A DNA stretch of 12,720 nucleotides, from NCBI GenBank assembly GCA_035540755.1, contig DATLGD010000061.1, forward strand, positions 1-12,720, given 5' to 3'. The DNA is from DATLGD01 sp035540755 (GTDB lineage Bacteria; Actinomycetota; Actinomycetes; Mycobacteriales; SCTD01). A program made the position numbers and the translations under genes. This document shows positions 6,065-12,720 of this stretch, piece after piece. The stretch's first letter is position 1; each line of letters opens with the position of its first letter. The notes under the pieces are model-generated. The model made no database searches, had not been told where the DNA came from, and worked only from the letters and a program-made list of their open reading frames with translations.

Positions 6065-8007
6065 GCTCCGAGCCTCACGAACAGCAGGGCGCCGAGGATC
6101 AGCACGGCGCCTCCGAAGATGGACAGGGCGTAGGAGCGCACGAACCCGTTCTGCCAGCGCCGCAAGCGACCCGAGCTGCCGCCGATGCCGGCGGCCAGGC
6201 CGTGCACGGCGCCGTCGATGCCGCGGTTGTCGACGAAGACCAGCGCGCGGGTCAGGTACTGGCCCGGGCGCATGAGCACGCTCTCGTTGAACGAGTCGGC
6301 GTAGAGGTTCTTGCGCGCCGCCGTGGTGAGCGAGCTGACCGCGACCGGAGCGGTCGTCGGGACGGCCTTCTTCGCGTACATGAGGTAGGCCAGGAAGGCG
6401 CCCGCGGCGACGATCGCGGTGGTCATCAGGCTGATGACGATGGGCGCGATGAGGTGGTCCTCCTGCGGGTGGCCGAGCACCGGCTCGAGCCAGCCCTCGA
6501 TGTCGAACACGTGCAGGAGCAGGAAGCCGCTGGCGACCGAGCCGACGCCCAGCAGCACCATCGGGACGGTCATGAGCCCCGGCGACTCGTGGGGATGGAC
6601 GTCCGGCGTCCAGCGCTTGTCGCCGAAGAAGGTCATGAGCATCAGGCGGGTCATGTAGAAGGCCGTGATGCCGGCGCCGAGCAGCGCCACGCAGCCGGTG
6701 ACGATGCCGAGCACGCCGCGCTGGTCGAAGGCCTGCTCGATGACGAGGTCCTTGGACCAGAAGCCGGCGAACGGGAACACCCCGATGATGGCCAGCCAGC
6801 TGACCAGCATCACCCCGAACGTGATCGGCATGACCTTGCGCAGCCCGCCGAAGCGGCGCATGTCGACCTGGTCGTTCATGCCGTGCATGACCGAGCCGGC
6901 GGACAGGAACAGCGCGGCCTTGAAGAAGCCGTGGGTGAGCAGGTGCAGGATGGCGATCGCCCCGGCGCCGGGGATGCCGACGGCCACGAACATGTAGCCG
7001 ATCTGGCTGACCGTCGAGTAGGCCAGCACCTTCTTGATGTCGTCGTACGCGCAGCCGATGACGGCGCCGAGCAGCAGCGTGATCGCCCCGATGACGACGA
7101 CGACGGTGCGGGCGGTGTCGGTGACGTCGTAGATCGGCGTCGAGCGGGCGATGAGGTAGACGCCGGCCGTGACCATCGTGGCCGCGTGGATGAGGGCCGA
7201 CACCGGGGTCGGGCCCTCCATGGCGTCGGGCAGCCAGGTCTGCAGCGGGAACTGGCCGCTCTTGCCGCACGCGCCGAGCAGGAGCAGCAGGCCGATGGCG
7301 GTTGCCGTGCCCGCGCCGAGCAGCTCGGCCTGAGAGAAGACGCCGGCGAACGACGTCGTGCCGAGCGCGGCGAACATGACGAAGATGGCCAGCGCCAGCC
7401 CGACGTCGCCGACGCGGTTGGCGATGAACGCCTTCTTGGCCGCGGTGGCCGCGGCCGGCTTGTAGAACCAGAACGAGATGAGCAGGTAGCTGGCGAGGCC
7501 GACGCCCTCCCACCCGATGTACAGGGCGAGGAAGCTGTCGCCGAGCACCAGCAGCAGCATCGCCGCGACGAACAGGTTCAGGTAGGCGAAGAACAGCCGC
7601 TGGCGCGGGTCGTGCTCCATGTACCCGAGCGAGTAGATGTGGATGAGCAGGCCGACGCCGGTGATGAGCAGCACGAACGTCGCCGACAGCGGGTCGAACA
7701 GCAGGCCGGCGTCGACCTGCAGGCCGTTGATCGGCAGGAAGCTGAACAGGTGCAGGTTCGCCGAGCTCGCCTCGAGGCCGCGCAGCTCGAGGAAGGACAG
7801 GACGCCGAGCAGGAACGACGCGAGGCACGTGCCGATCGCGAGGTACGGCCCGTACTCGTCGGTGCGGCGGCCGCCGAGCAGCAGCACGGCGGCGCCGACG
7901 AGCGGCAGGGCGATGAGCAGCCACAGCATCTCGAGCGTGCCGGAGGCAGCGGCGTACTGACCCGGGGCCTCCGTAGCGAGGGGGGCGAGCGGACTCGCGA
8001 GCAGCAC
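6061..8007 (-). CDS. nuoL: NADH-quinone oxidoreductase subunit L
   Basis: This is the distal antiporter-like proton-channel subunit with the lateral helix of the membrane arm. The product is 648 residues. Key proton-path residues are visible: E167 (in WEGVGLASYLLI), K249 (in GKSGQFPLQTWLPDAMEGP), H274 (in ALIHAATMVTAGVYL) and K419 (in FWSKDLVIE). They correspond to E144, K229, the conserved histidine and K399 of E. coli NuoL. The C-terminal part (about 560-648) includes the DSFNE segment and the final anchoring helix. I chose the GTG at 8007, preceded by a GGGACG-like site after the nuoK stop. This adds about 26 residues before the family's usual first helix, so an internal ATG at the MLWLLIALPL segment (residue 27) is possible, although its ribosome site is weak. 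The TGA overlaps an ATG that opens the 19-codon frame before nuoM. Confidence 0.95.
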   Translation of the reverse strand: MLLASPLAPLATEAPGQYAAASGTLEMLWLLIALPLVGAAVLLLGGRRTDEYGPYLAIGTCLASFLLGVLSFLELRGLEASSANLHLFSFLPINGLQVDAGLLFDPLSATFVLLITGVGLLIHIYSLGYMEHDPRQRLFFAYLNLFVAAMLLLVLGDSFLALYIGWEGVGLASYLLISFWFYKPAAATAAKKAFIANRVGDVGLALAIFVMFAALGTTSFAGVFSQAELLGAGTATAIGLLLLLGACGKSGQFPLQTWLPDAMEGPTPVSALIHAATMVTAGVYLIARSTPIYDVTDTARTVVVVIGAITLLLGAVIGCAYDDIKKVLAYSTVSQIGYMFVAVGIPGAGAIAILHLLTHGFFKAALFLSAGSVMHGMNDQVDMRRFGGLRKVMPITFGVMLVSWLAIIGVFPFAGFWSKDLVIEQAFDQRGVLGIVTGCVALLGAGITAFYMTRLMLMTFFGDKRWTPDVHPHESPGLMTVPMVLLGVGSVASGFLLLHVFDIEGWLEPVLGHPQEDHLIAPIVISLMTTAIVAAGAFLAYLMYAKKAVPTTAPVAVSSLTTAARKNLYADSFNESVLMRPGQYLTRALVFVDNRGIDGAVHGLAAGIGGSSGRLRRWQNGFVRSYALSIFGGAVLILGALLFVRLGA

Positions 8008-8019
8008 GGTTCGTCGTCC

Positions 8020-8319
8020 CTAGTACTTGAGCAGGTTGACGTCGTCGACCGACGCGGACCTGCGGGTGCGGAAGATGGCCATGAGAATCGCCAGGCCGAC
8101 GACGACCTCGGACGCCGCCACGACCATGACGAAGAACGCCATGACCTGGCCGTCGAGGGTGCCGTGGATGCGGCTGAAGGTGACCAGGGTCAGGTTGCAG
8201 GCGTTGAGCATCAGCTCGACGCACATGAACACGATGATCGCGTTGCGGCGCACGAGGACGCCGACGCCGCCGATCGTGAACAGGAACGCGGCGAGGACCA
8301 GGTAGTAGGACTCCGTCAT
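8020..8319 (-). CDS. nuoK: NADH-quinone oxidoreductase subunit K
   Basis: This is a three-helix membrane subunit of complex I, related to MrpC-type antiporter subunits, that contributes a buried glutamate proton path. The product is 99 residues, the usual family length. Two intramembrane glutamates stand out: E35 in FMCVELMLNACNLTLV and E71 in the third helix. They match E36 and E72 of E. coli NuoK, which matter for activity (family knowledge). The ATG overlaps the nuoJ stop as ATGA. The end is typical (DDVNLLKY), and the TAG lies 12 bases before the nuoL GTG. Confidence 0.96.
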   Translation of the reverse strand: MTESYYLVLAAFLFTIGGVGVLVRRNAIIVFMCVELMLNACNLTLVTFSRIHGTLDGQVMAFFVMVVAASEVVVGLAILMAIFRTRRSASVDDVNLLKY

Positions 8320-9062
8320 GACTGGACCACCGTTCCGTCCGAGCCGGGCGGGGTGCGCTCCAGCGACGGGCTGACGCTGCCGGGCGCCTCGCTGCCGTCG
8401 GGGAGGAGCGCCGGCGTGGCGTTGCTGTGGTGGCCGGCGTAGACGCCGGGCCCGGGCAGCGGGTGGGGGTGGCTCTCGCGGAACCGCTTCTTGGCCAGCT
8501 GCCGCTGCGTCATCTTCTCGCTCGTGCGCTCCTTGTGGGCGAGCACCATCGCGCCGAGCGAGGCGGTGATGAGCAGCGCCGCCGTCGCCTCGAACGCGAA
8601 GACGTACTTGGTGAACAGCAGCCTGGCGAGCGCCTGCACGTTGCCGTCGGGCTGGGCCTCGGCCAGCCCGACACCAGTCAGGTCGCTGGTGGCCCGGTAC
8701 ACCGCTCCCATGACGAGGACGGCGAACCCGAGGCCGAGAAGCACCGCGGCGACGCGCTGGCCGCGCAGCGTCTCGACGAGGGAGTCGCTCGAGTCGACGC
8801 CGACGAGCATCAGCACGAACAGGAACAGCATGAGGACGGCGCCGGTGTAGACGATGACCTGGGCGGCGGCGAGGAACGGCGCGTCCTGCGCGGCGTAGAG
8901 ACCGGCCAGCGACAGCATCACCGCGGCGAGGAACAGCGCCGAGTGCACCGCCTTGCGGGCCAGCACCACCATGACGGCGGCGACGGCCGCGAGCGGGCCG
9001 AGCACCCAGAAGGCGACCGCCTCGCCGGTGGAGACCTCGGCCAGCAGCATCGGGTCGGTCAC
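8316..9062 (-). CDS. nuoJ: NADH-quinone oxidoreductase subunit J
   Basis: This is a small membrane subunit of complex I lying between NuoH/A and NuoK. The product is 248 residues, with about five hydrophobic segments (roughly 15-33, 38-58, 63-88, 103-122, 148-175). The family signature is the ARKAVHSALFLAAVMLSLAG stretch followed by FLAAAQVIVYTGAVLMLFLFV. The start is the GTG at 9062, which overlaps the nuoI stop (GTGA) and follows a strong GGAGGT at 9068-9073 with five bases of spacing. The longer open frame upstream is an Arg-rich shadow of nuoI. After the last helix there is a charged, then Pro/Ser-rich, tail of about 73 residues. The stop overlaps the nuoK ATG (ATGA). Confidence 0.94.
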   Translation of the reverse strand: MTDPMLLAEVSTGEAVAFWVLGPLAAVAAVMVVLARKAVHSALFLAAVMLSLAGLYAAQDAPFLAAAQVIVYTGAVLMLFLFVLMLVGVDSSDSLVETLRGQRVAAVLLGLGFAVLVMGAVYRATSDLTGVGLAEAQPDGNVQALARLLFTKYVFAFEATAALLITASLGAMVLAHKERTSEKMTQRQLAKKRFRESHPHPLPGPGVYAGHHSNATPALLPDGSEAPGSVSPSLERTPPGSDGTVVQS

Positions 9063-9694
9063 CGGGCACCTCCGGGGGCCGGGTCGGCCGCGACGTTCTC
9101 GGCCCGGCCGTCGCCGTCGGCGCCGGCCTGGCGCGCACCGGCGGCGGTGAGCCGGCCCTCGGACGCCGGGTCGCCGGGAACCGACGGGGCGGTGAGACCG
9201 ACGCCGGTGTAGTAGGCGGTGTCGCTGTCGCCGAGCCGCATCGGGTGCGGCGGCTGCTCCATGCCGGGCAGCAGCGGGGCGAGCAGCTGCTCCTTGGTGA
9301 AGATGAGGTCGTGCCGGCTGTCGTCGGCCAGCTCGTACTCGTTGGTCATGGTCAGCGAGCGCGTGGGGCAGGCCTCGATGCACAGCCCGCAGAAGATGCA
9401 GCGCAGGTAGTTGATCTGGTAGATCGCGCCGTACCGCTCACCGGGCGAGTAGCGCGCCTCGTCGGTGTTGTCGGCGCCTTCGACGTAGATGGCGTCGGCC
9501 GGGCAGGCCCAGGCGCACAGCTCGCAGCCGATGCACTTCTCGAGGCCGTCCGGGTGCCGGTTCAGCACGTGCCGCCCGTGGTAGCGCGGGGCCGTCGGCC
9601 GGACCTCCTCCGGGTACTGCTCGGTGGTCACCTTCTTGAACATCGTCGTGAAGGTGACCCCGAACCCCTTCACGGGGTCGAAGAGGCTAGCCAC
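9059..9694 (-). CDS. nuoI: NADH-quinone oxidoreductase subunit I (two [4Fe-4S] clusters)
   Basis: This is the peripheral-arm subunit carrying clusters N6a and N6b, which pass electrons towards N2 in NuoB. The product is 211 residues. The two ferredoxin motifs are C54-C57-C60-C64-Pro and C99-C102-C105-C109-Pro. The N-terminus (SLFDPVKGFGVTFTTMFKK) is the usual amphipathic membrane-contact helix. I chose the GTG at 9694, which overlaps the nuoH stop and has an AAGGGGA ribosome site at 9701-9707. The open frame extends further upstream, but that part is Arg/Thr/Pro-rich and is only a shadow of the nuoH tail. From about residue 165 there is a low-complexity Ala/Gly/Pro tail. The TGA stop overlaps the GTG of nuoJ by four bases. 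Confidence 0.95.
   Translation of the reverse strand: MASLFDPVKGFGVTFTTMFKKVTTEQYPEEVRPTAPRYHGRHVLNRHPDGLEKCIGCELCAWACPADAIYVEGADNTDEARYSPGERYGAIYQINYLRCIFCGLCIEACPTRSLTMTNEYELADDSRHDLIFTKEQLLAPLLPGMEQPPHPMRLGDSDTAYYTGVGLTAPSVPGDPASEGRLTAAGARQAGADGDGRAENVAADPAPGGAR
9068..9073 (-). promoter_or_regulatory. Ribosome binding site of nuoJ
   Basis: The coding strand reads GGAGGT, five bases upstream of the GTG at 9062. It lies inside the last codons of nuoI. It decides the nuoJ start in favour of this GTG over any upstream start in the longer open frame. Confidence 0.8.
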
Positions 9695-11207
9695 GGTCGT
9701 TCCCCTTGCTGTCGTCCTCGTCGTGGGCGCGGGTGTCGGCGCCGCCCTCGCCGGGGCCGCGCGAGTGCGGGGTGTCGGCGGACGGGTCGCTCTCGACCGG
9801 TCCCGGCTCGACGCCGGTGAGCTGGCTGCTCGCGTCGATGCCGGTGACGCCACCGGACGCCGCCGGTGCGGTGGTCACGGTCCCTGCGCCGGCCGGCACG
9901 CTCTGCCGGCGCGCGTGCGGCGTCGGTGGCACGACGAGGTCCAGCGGCGGCACCGGGAAGCCGCCGTCGGCCATGGGCACGATGTCGCGCTCGAGGTCGG
10001 CCATGGACTCCGGCTCTCCGGTCTCCGAGCCGCCGGAGGTGTCCTTCTGCGGCCAGAAGAAGACCAGCGCCGACAGCACGGCGACCGCGAGCAGGATCAC
10101 GATCAGGCGGGTGCGGGTGTCCTCGACCTCGGTCGAGTAGATGCGCACGCCGGCCACGAGCATCGTCCAGACCAGCGCGAGCGGGACGAGGACCTTCCAG
10201 CCGAGGCGCATGAACTGGTCGTAGCGCATCCGCGGCAGGGTGCCGCGCAGCCAGATGAAGAAGAAGATGAAGACGGCGGTCTTCAGCAGGAACCACACGA
10301 TCGGGAAGAAGCCGCTGTTGAAGAAGTCGACCATCGAGAACGGCCACGGCGCCATCCAGCCGCCGAGGAACAGCGTGGTCGCCAGCGCCGAGACGGTGAC
10401 CATGTTGATGTACTCGGCCAGGAAGAACATGGCGAACTTCAGCGAGCTGTACTCGGTGTGGAAGCCGCCGACCAGCTCGCTCTCGGCCTCGGGAAGGTCG
10501 AACGGGGCGCGGTTGACCTCGCCGGTCATCGACACGACGTAGATGGCGAACGACACCGGCAGGACGAAGATGAACCAGCCCGGCATCGAGATGCCGAAGA
10601 CCTCCCCGCCCTGGGCCTGGGCGGCCACGATCTCGCTGGTCGACAGCGATCCGGCGTACAGGAAGACCGCGACCAGCGCGAGCCCCATGGCGATCTCGTA
10701 GCTGATGACCTGCGCCGCGCTGCGGAGGGAGCCGAGCAGCGGGTAGGTCGAGCCGCTCGACCAGCCGGCGAGCACGATCCCGTACACCCCGAAGCTGGCG
10801 CAGGCGAGGATCCAGAGCACGCCGACGTTGAGGTCGGTGAGCTGCAGCGCCGTCTCGGTGCCGGCGATGCTGACCGCCGGCCCGAACGGGATGACGGCGA
10901 AGGCGAGGAACGCCGGGATCGCGGAGATGAGCGGCGCCAGCACGTAGACCGGCTTGTCGGCCATCGCCGGGATGATGTCTTCCTTGAGGGCCAGCTTGAA
11001 GCCGTCGGCCAGGCCCTGCCCGACGCCGAAGGGCCCGACCCGGTTCGGGCCGGAGCGCTGCTGCATGCGGGCGACGACGCGGCGCTCGCCCCAGATGCAC
11101 AGCAGCGTCATGACGACGAGCAGCACGAACACGAACAGCGCCTTGAGCGCGATGATCCAGAGCGGCTCGTTGCCGAAGCTGGTCAGCGGCAGCTGGTTGT
11201 CGCCCAT
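9687..11207 (-). CDS. nuoH: NADH-quinone oxidoreductase subunit H
   Basis: This is the membrane subunit that links the peripheral arm to the proton channels and forms much of the quinone cavity. The product is 506 residues. Conserved blocks are ERRVVARMQQRSGPNRVGP at 41-59, GQGLADGFKL at 64-73, and the AP-FDLPEAE-ELV-GFHTEYSS region at about 234-255, which carries the conserved acidic residues next to the quinone site. Eight or nine hydrophobic segments run from about residue 17 to 385. After that comes a hydrophilic tail of about 120 residues rich in Gly, Pro, Ser and Asp. E. coli NuoH has about 325 residues, so the extra length is mostly this tail. The ATG directly follows the nuoG stop and has a TGAGGT ribosome site at 11212-11217, four bases upstream. 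The end overlaps the start of nuoI by 8 bases. Confidence 0.96.
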   Translation of the reverse strand: MGDNQLPLTSFGNEPLWIIALKALFVFVLLVVMTLLCIWGERRVVARMQQRSGPNRVGPFGVGQGLADGFKLALKEDIIPAMADKPVYVLAPLISAIPAFLAFAVIPFGPAVSIAGTETALQLTDLNVGVLWILACASFGVYGIVLAGWSSGSTYPLLGSLRSAAQVISYEIAMGLALVAVFLYAGSLSTSEIVAAQAQGGEVFGISMPGWFIFVLPVSFAIYVVSMTGEVNRAPFDLPEAESELVGGFHTEYSSLKFAMFFLAEYINMVTVSALATTLFLGGWMAPWPFSMVDFFNSGFFPIVWFLLKTAVFIFFFIWLRGTLPRMRYDQFMRLGWKVLVPLALVWTMLVAGVRIYSTEVEDTRTRLIVILLAVAVLSALVFFWPQKDTSGGSETGEPESMADLERDIVPMADGGFPVPPLDLVVPPTPHARRQSVPAGAGTVTTAPAASGGVTGIDASSQLTGVEPGPVESDPSADTPHSRGPGEGGADTRAHDEDDSKGNDRG

Positions 11208-12720
11208 CTAGACCTCACCCTCGGAGGAGCCGGCGACGCCGGCCGCGGCCACGGCGCCCTCGGCCAGGGACAGCCGGACGACCGAGCCGGGCAGCACCGC
11301 GAGGTCGCGCCGGACGGCGGCCTCCGGCGTGCGCATCGGGACCCAGACCACCCGGTCGGGCAGGTCCGCGACGACGAGCGGCAGCGTGACGCTGCCGCGG
11401 TCGGAGGACACGGTGACCGGGGCGCCGTCGACCGCCCCGATCTCGGTGGCCGTGGCCGCCGACAGGTGCAGGCGCGGCTTCTTGGCCGTGCCGGCGAGGA
11501 ACGGCTCGCCGTCCTGCAGGGAGCCGTCGTCGAGCAGCCAGTGCCACGAGGCCAGCACGGCCTCACCGGCGCCCGGCACCGGCACCTCGGCGGCCGGTGC
11601 GGCCGGCGCCGGCGGGCGCTCGGTCGCGGCGCCGAGCCGGGAGATCTCGGTGCGGGCCGCCGGCACGTCGGGCAGGCCCAGCGAGACGCCCATCTGGTCG
11701 GCGAGCAGGTGCAGCACCCGGACGTCGGGCAGCGCACCGGTCTGGCGCAGCACCGTGTCGAACGGCCGGGCTCGGCCCTCCCAGTCGAGGAAGGTGCCGC
11801 TCTTCTCGACGGCGGGCGCGACCGGCAGGACGACGTCGGCCCGGTCGGTCACCGGTGAGCGGCGGATCTCGAGGCTGACGACGAACTGCGCGGCGTCGAG
11901 CGCGTCGAGCGCCAGGTACGGGTCGGGGCAGTCGGCGGGGTCGACGGCGCCGACGAGCAGGCCCTGCAGGTCGTTGTCGCGCACGGCGGTCAGGATGCCG
12001 GTGAGGTCGCGCCCTGGGGTGTCGGGCAGGCCGGCCCCCCACACCGCGCCCACCTCGGAGCGGTCGGCGACGTCGGCGACCCGCCGACCGCCGGGCAGCA
12101 GCGTCGGCAGGGCGCCGGCGTCGACCGCACCACGCTCACCGGCACGGCGCGGCACCCAGGCCAGCTGCGCGCCGGTGCCGTCGGCCAGGCGCGCGGCGGC
12201 GGAGTAGGCGCCCGGGGAGGCGGCGAGCCGCTCGCCGACCAGCACGACGGCGCCGGGCTCCTGCAACGCCGCGGCCGCCTCGCCGGCGACGCCCTCGGTG
12301 GCGCCGAGCAGCCCGTTGAGAGCGGCGGCCTCGCCGCCCGGCACGGTCTGCAGCAGCCGGGCGGCGGTCTTGACCGCACCCGGCGAGCGGAACGGCGCGA
12401 CCGTGAAGACGCGCGTGCCGGTGCGGCGCACGGCCTTGCGCAGCCGCAGGAACAGGATCGGCGACTCCTCCTCCGGCTCGAAGCCGACGAGCAGCACCGA
12501 GCGCGCCTTCTCGACGTCGTCGTAGCTGACGGCGGCCTCGGACCCGACGTAGCGGCCGGCGACCCGTGCGGCGAGGAAGTCGAGCTCCTCGCCCGAGTGC
12601 GGCCGCACCCGCGCGTCGACGTCGTTGGTGCCGAGCACCGTGCGGGCGAACTTGCTGTAGGCGTAGGCGTCCTCGACGGTCAGCCGGCCGCCGGGCAGGA
12701 CGCCGACGCCGCCGTCGGCC
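11208..12720 (-). CDS. nuoG: NADH-quinone oxidoreductase subunit G, C-terminal part (runs off right edge)
   Basis: This is the peripheral-arm iron-sulfur subunit of complex I. The window holds only its last 503 residues. The frame stays open to the right edge, so the GTG at 12638 is not the true start: the residues before it (ending AYAYSKFART) continue a typical NuoG molybdopterin-oxidoreductase-like domain. Family marks are GTNDVDAR followed by RPHSGEE near the left of the fragment, the VLLVGFEPEEESP strand, and the EKSGTFLDWEGRARPF segment. A C-terminal beta-barrel of the molybdopterin-dinucleotide-binding type occupies about the last 95 residues. In NuoG this domain is structural and does not bind molybdenum (family knowledge). 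The N-terminal cysteine-rich cluster-binding half lies outside the window. The TAG stop directly abuts the nuoH ATG, which points to co-transcription and coupled translation. Identity is firm and only the start is unseen. Confidence 0.95.
   Translation of the reverse strand, partial: ADGGVGVLPGGRLTVEDAYAYSKFARTVLGTNDVDARVRPHSGEELDFLAARVAGRYVGSEAAVSYDDVEKARSVLLVGFEPEEESPILFLRLRKAVRRTGTRVFTVAPFRSPGAVKTAARLLQTVPGGEAAALNGLLGATEGVAGEAAAALQEPGAVVLVGERLAASPGAYSAAARLADGTGAQLAWVPRRAGERGAVDAGALPTLLPGGRRVADVADRSEVGAVWGAGLPDTPGRDLTGILTAVRDNDLQGLLVGAVDPADCPDPYLALDALDAAQFVVSLEIRRSPVTDRADVVLPVAPAVEKSGTFLDWEGRARPFDTVLRQTGALPDVRVLHLLADQMGVSLGLPDVPAARTEISRLGAATERPPAPAAPAAEVPVPGAGEAVLASWHWLLDDGSLQDGEPFLAGTAKKPRLHLSAATATEIGAVDGAPVTVSSDRGSVTLPLVVADLPDRVVWVPMRTPEAAVRRDLAVLPGSVVRLSLAEGAVAAAGVAGSSEGEV

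Noticed and set aside
4110..6275. Plus-strand open frame of 721 codons opposite nuoM
   Set aside because: Same artefact; rich in His, Gln, Asp and Arg with no motif.
6005..8224. Minus-strand open frame of 739 codons in another frame through nuoL
   Set aside because: Arg/Pro/His-rich frame-shadow of nuoL. Only its last 19 codons, which bridge nuoL and nuoM, are of interest and are treated separately.
5539..8442. Plus-strand open frame of 967 codons opposite nuoL, nuoK and parts of nuoJ and nuoM
   Set aside because: Its product is an Asp/Glu/His/Arg/Gln/Gly-rich low-complexity string, the usual antisense shadow of membrane-protein genes in GC-rich DNA. The minus strand holds clear nuo genes over the same bases.
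9063..9383. Upstream extension of nuoJ
   Set aside because: Arg-rich shadow of nuoI; a strong GGAGGT and a GTGA overlap support the GTG at 9062.
9695..9853. Upstream extension of nuoI to an earlier start
   Set aside because: The added residues are Arg/Thr/Pro/Ala-rich and overlap the nuoH tail. The GTG at 9694 begins exactly with the conserved NuoI N-terminus and has a ribosome site.
9624..11858. Plus-strand open frame of 744 codons opposite nuoH and parts of nuoG and nuoI
   Set aside because: Low-complexity Arg/His/Asp-rich product with no domain; it mirrors well-supported genes on the other strand.
1..12720. Mobile elements, CRISPR arrays, tRNA or rRNA genes
   Set aside because: No transposase or integrase text, no regularly spaced direct repeats and no cloverleaf or rRNA-like segments seen; the window is a housekeeping respiratory operon with one accessory cassette.

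Overview
The window is very G+C-rich DNA, with G or C at most third codon positions, from a high-GC actinobacterium. The protein sequences and the gene order remind me most of Geodermatophilaceae (Blastococcus, Geodermatophilus, Modestobacter). That placement is an inference from memory, not the result of a search. Every supported gene lies on the minus strand, so transcription runs from the right edge to the left edge. There are no RNA genes, mobile elements or CRISPR arrays, and no gene-free stretch longer than about 94 bases.

Right and central part (about 2600-12720): the distal half of a canonical nuo operon for respiratory complex I (proton-pumping NADH:menaquinone oxidoreductase). In transcription order it is nuoG (C-terminal part, running off the right edge), nuoH, nuoI, nuoJ, nuoK, nuoL, nuoM, nuoN. 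Spacing is extremely tight: abutting or 4-8 base overlaps, and otherwise gaps of 4 or 12 bases. The one larger spacer, nuoL-nuoM, is itself an open frame of 19 codons whose start overlaps the nuoL stop and whose stop overlaps the nuoM start. NuoH, I, J, L, M and N form the membrane arm, its proton channels and the N6a/N6b iron-sulfur link. NuoG is part of the peripheral arm. NuoH, NuoI and NuoJ carry hydrophilic C-terminal tails, and NuoM carries two hydrophilic insertions.

Middle-left (1579-2577): a trans-polyprenyl diphosphate synthase, 22 bases after nuoN. It probably makes the menaquinone side chain, so the gene for a quinone precursor enzyme travels with the quinone-reducing complex.

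Left part (95-1517): after a 61-base spacer with a GC hairpin comes a second, compact set of complex-I-like peripheral genes. It encodes a NuoB-like protein (all four N2 cluster cysteines kept), a NuoC-like protein and a short two-cluster ferredoxin of the NuoI type. They are chained by GTGA start/stop overlaps. No matching NuoD or membrane subunit lies in the window. The set could be the start of a second complex-I-like module continuing beyond the left edge, or a stand-alone electron-transfer sub-module. This cassette and the nuoL-nuoM mini-frame are the two items most worth a second look.
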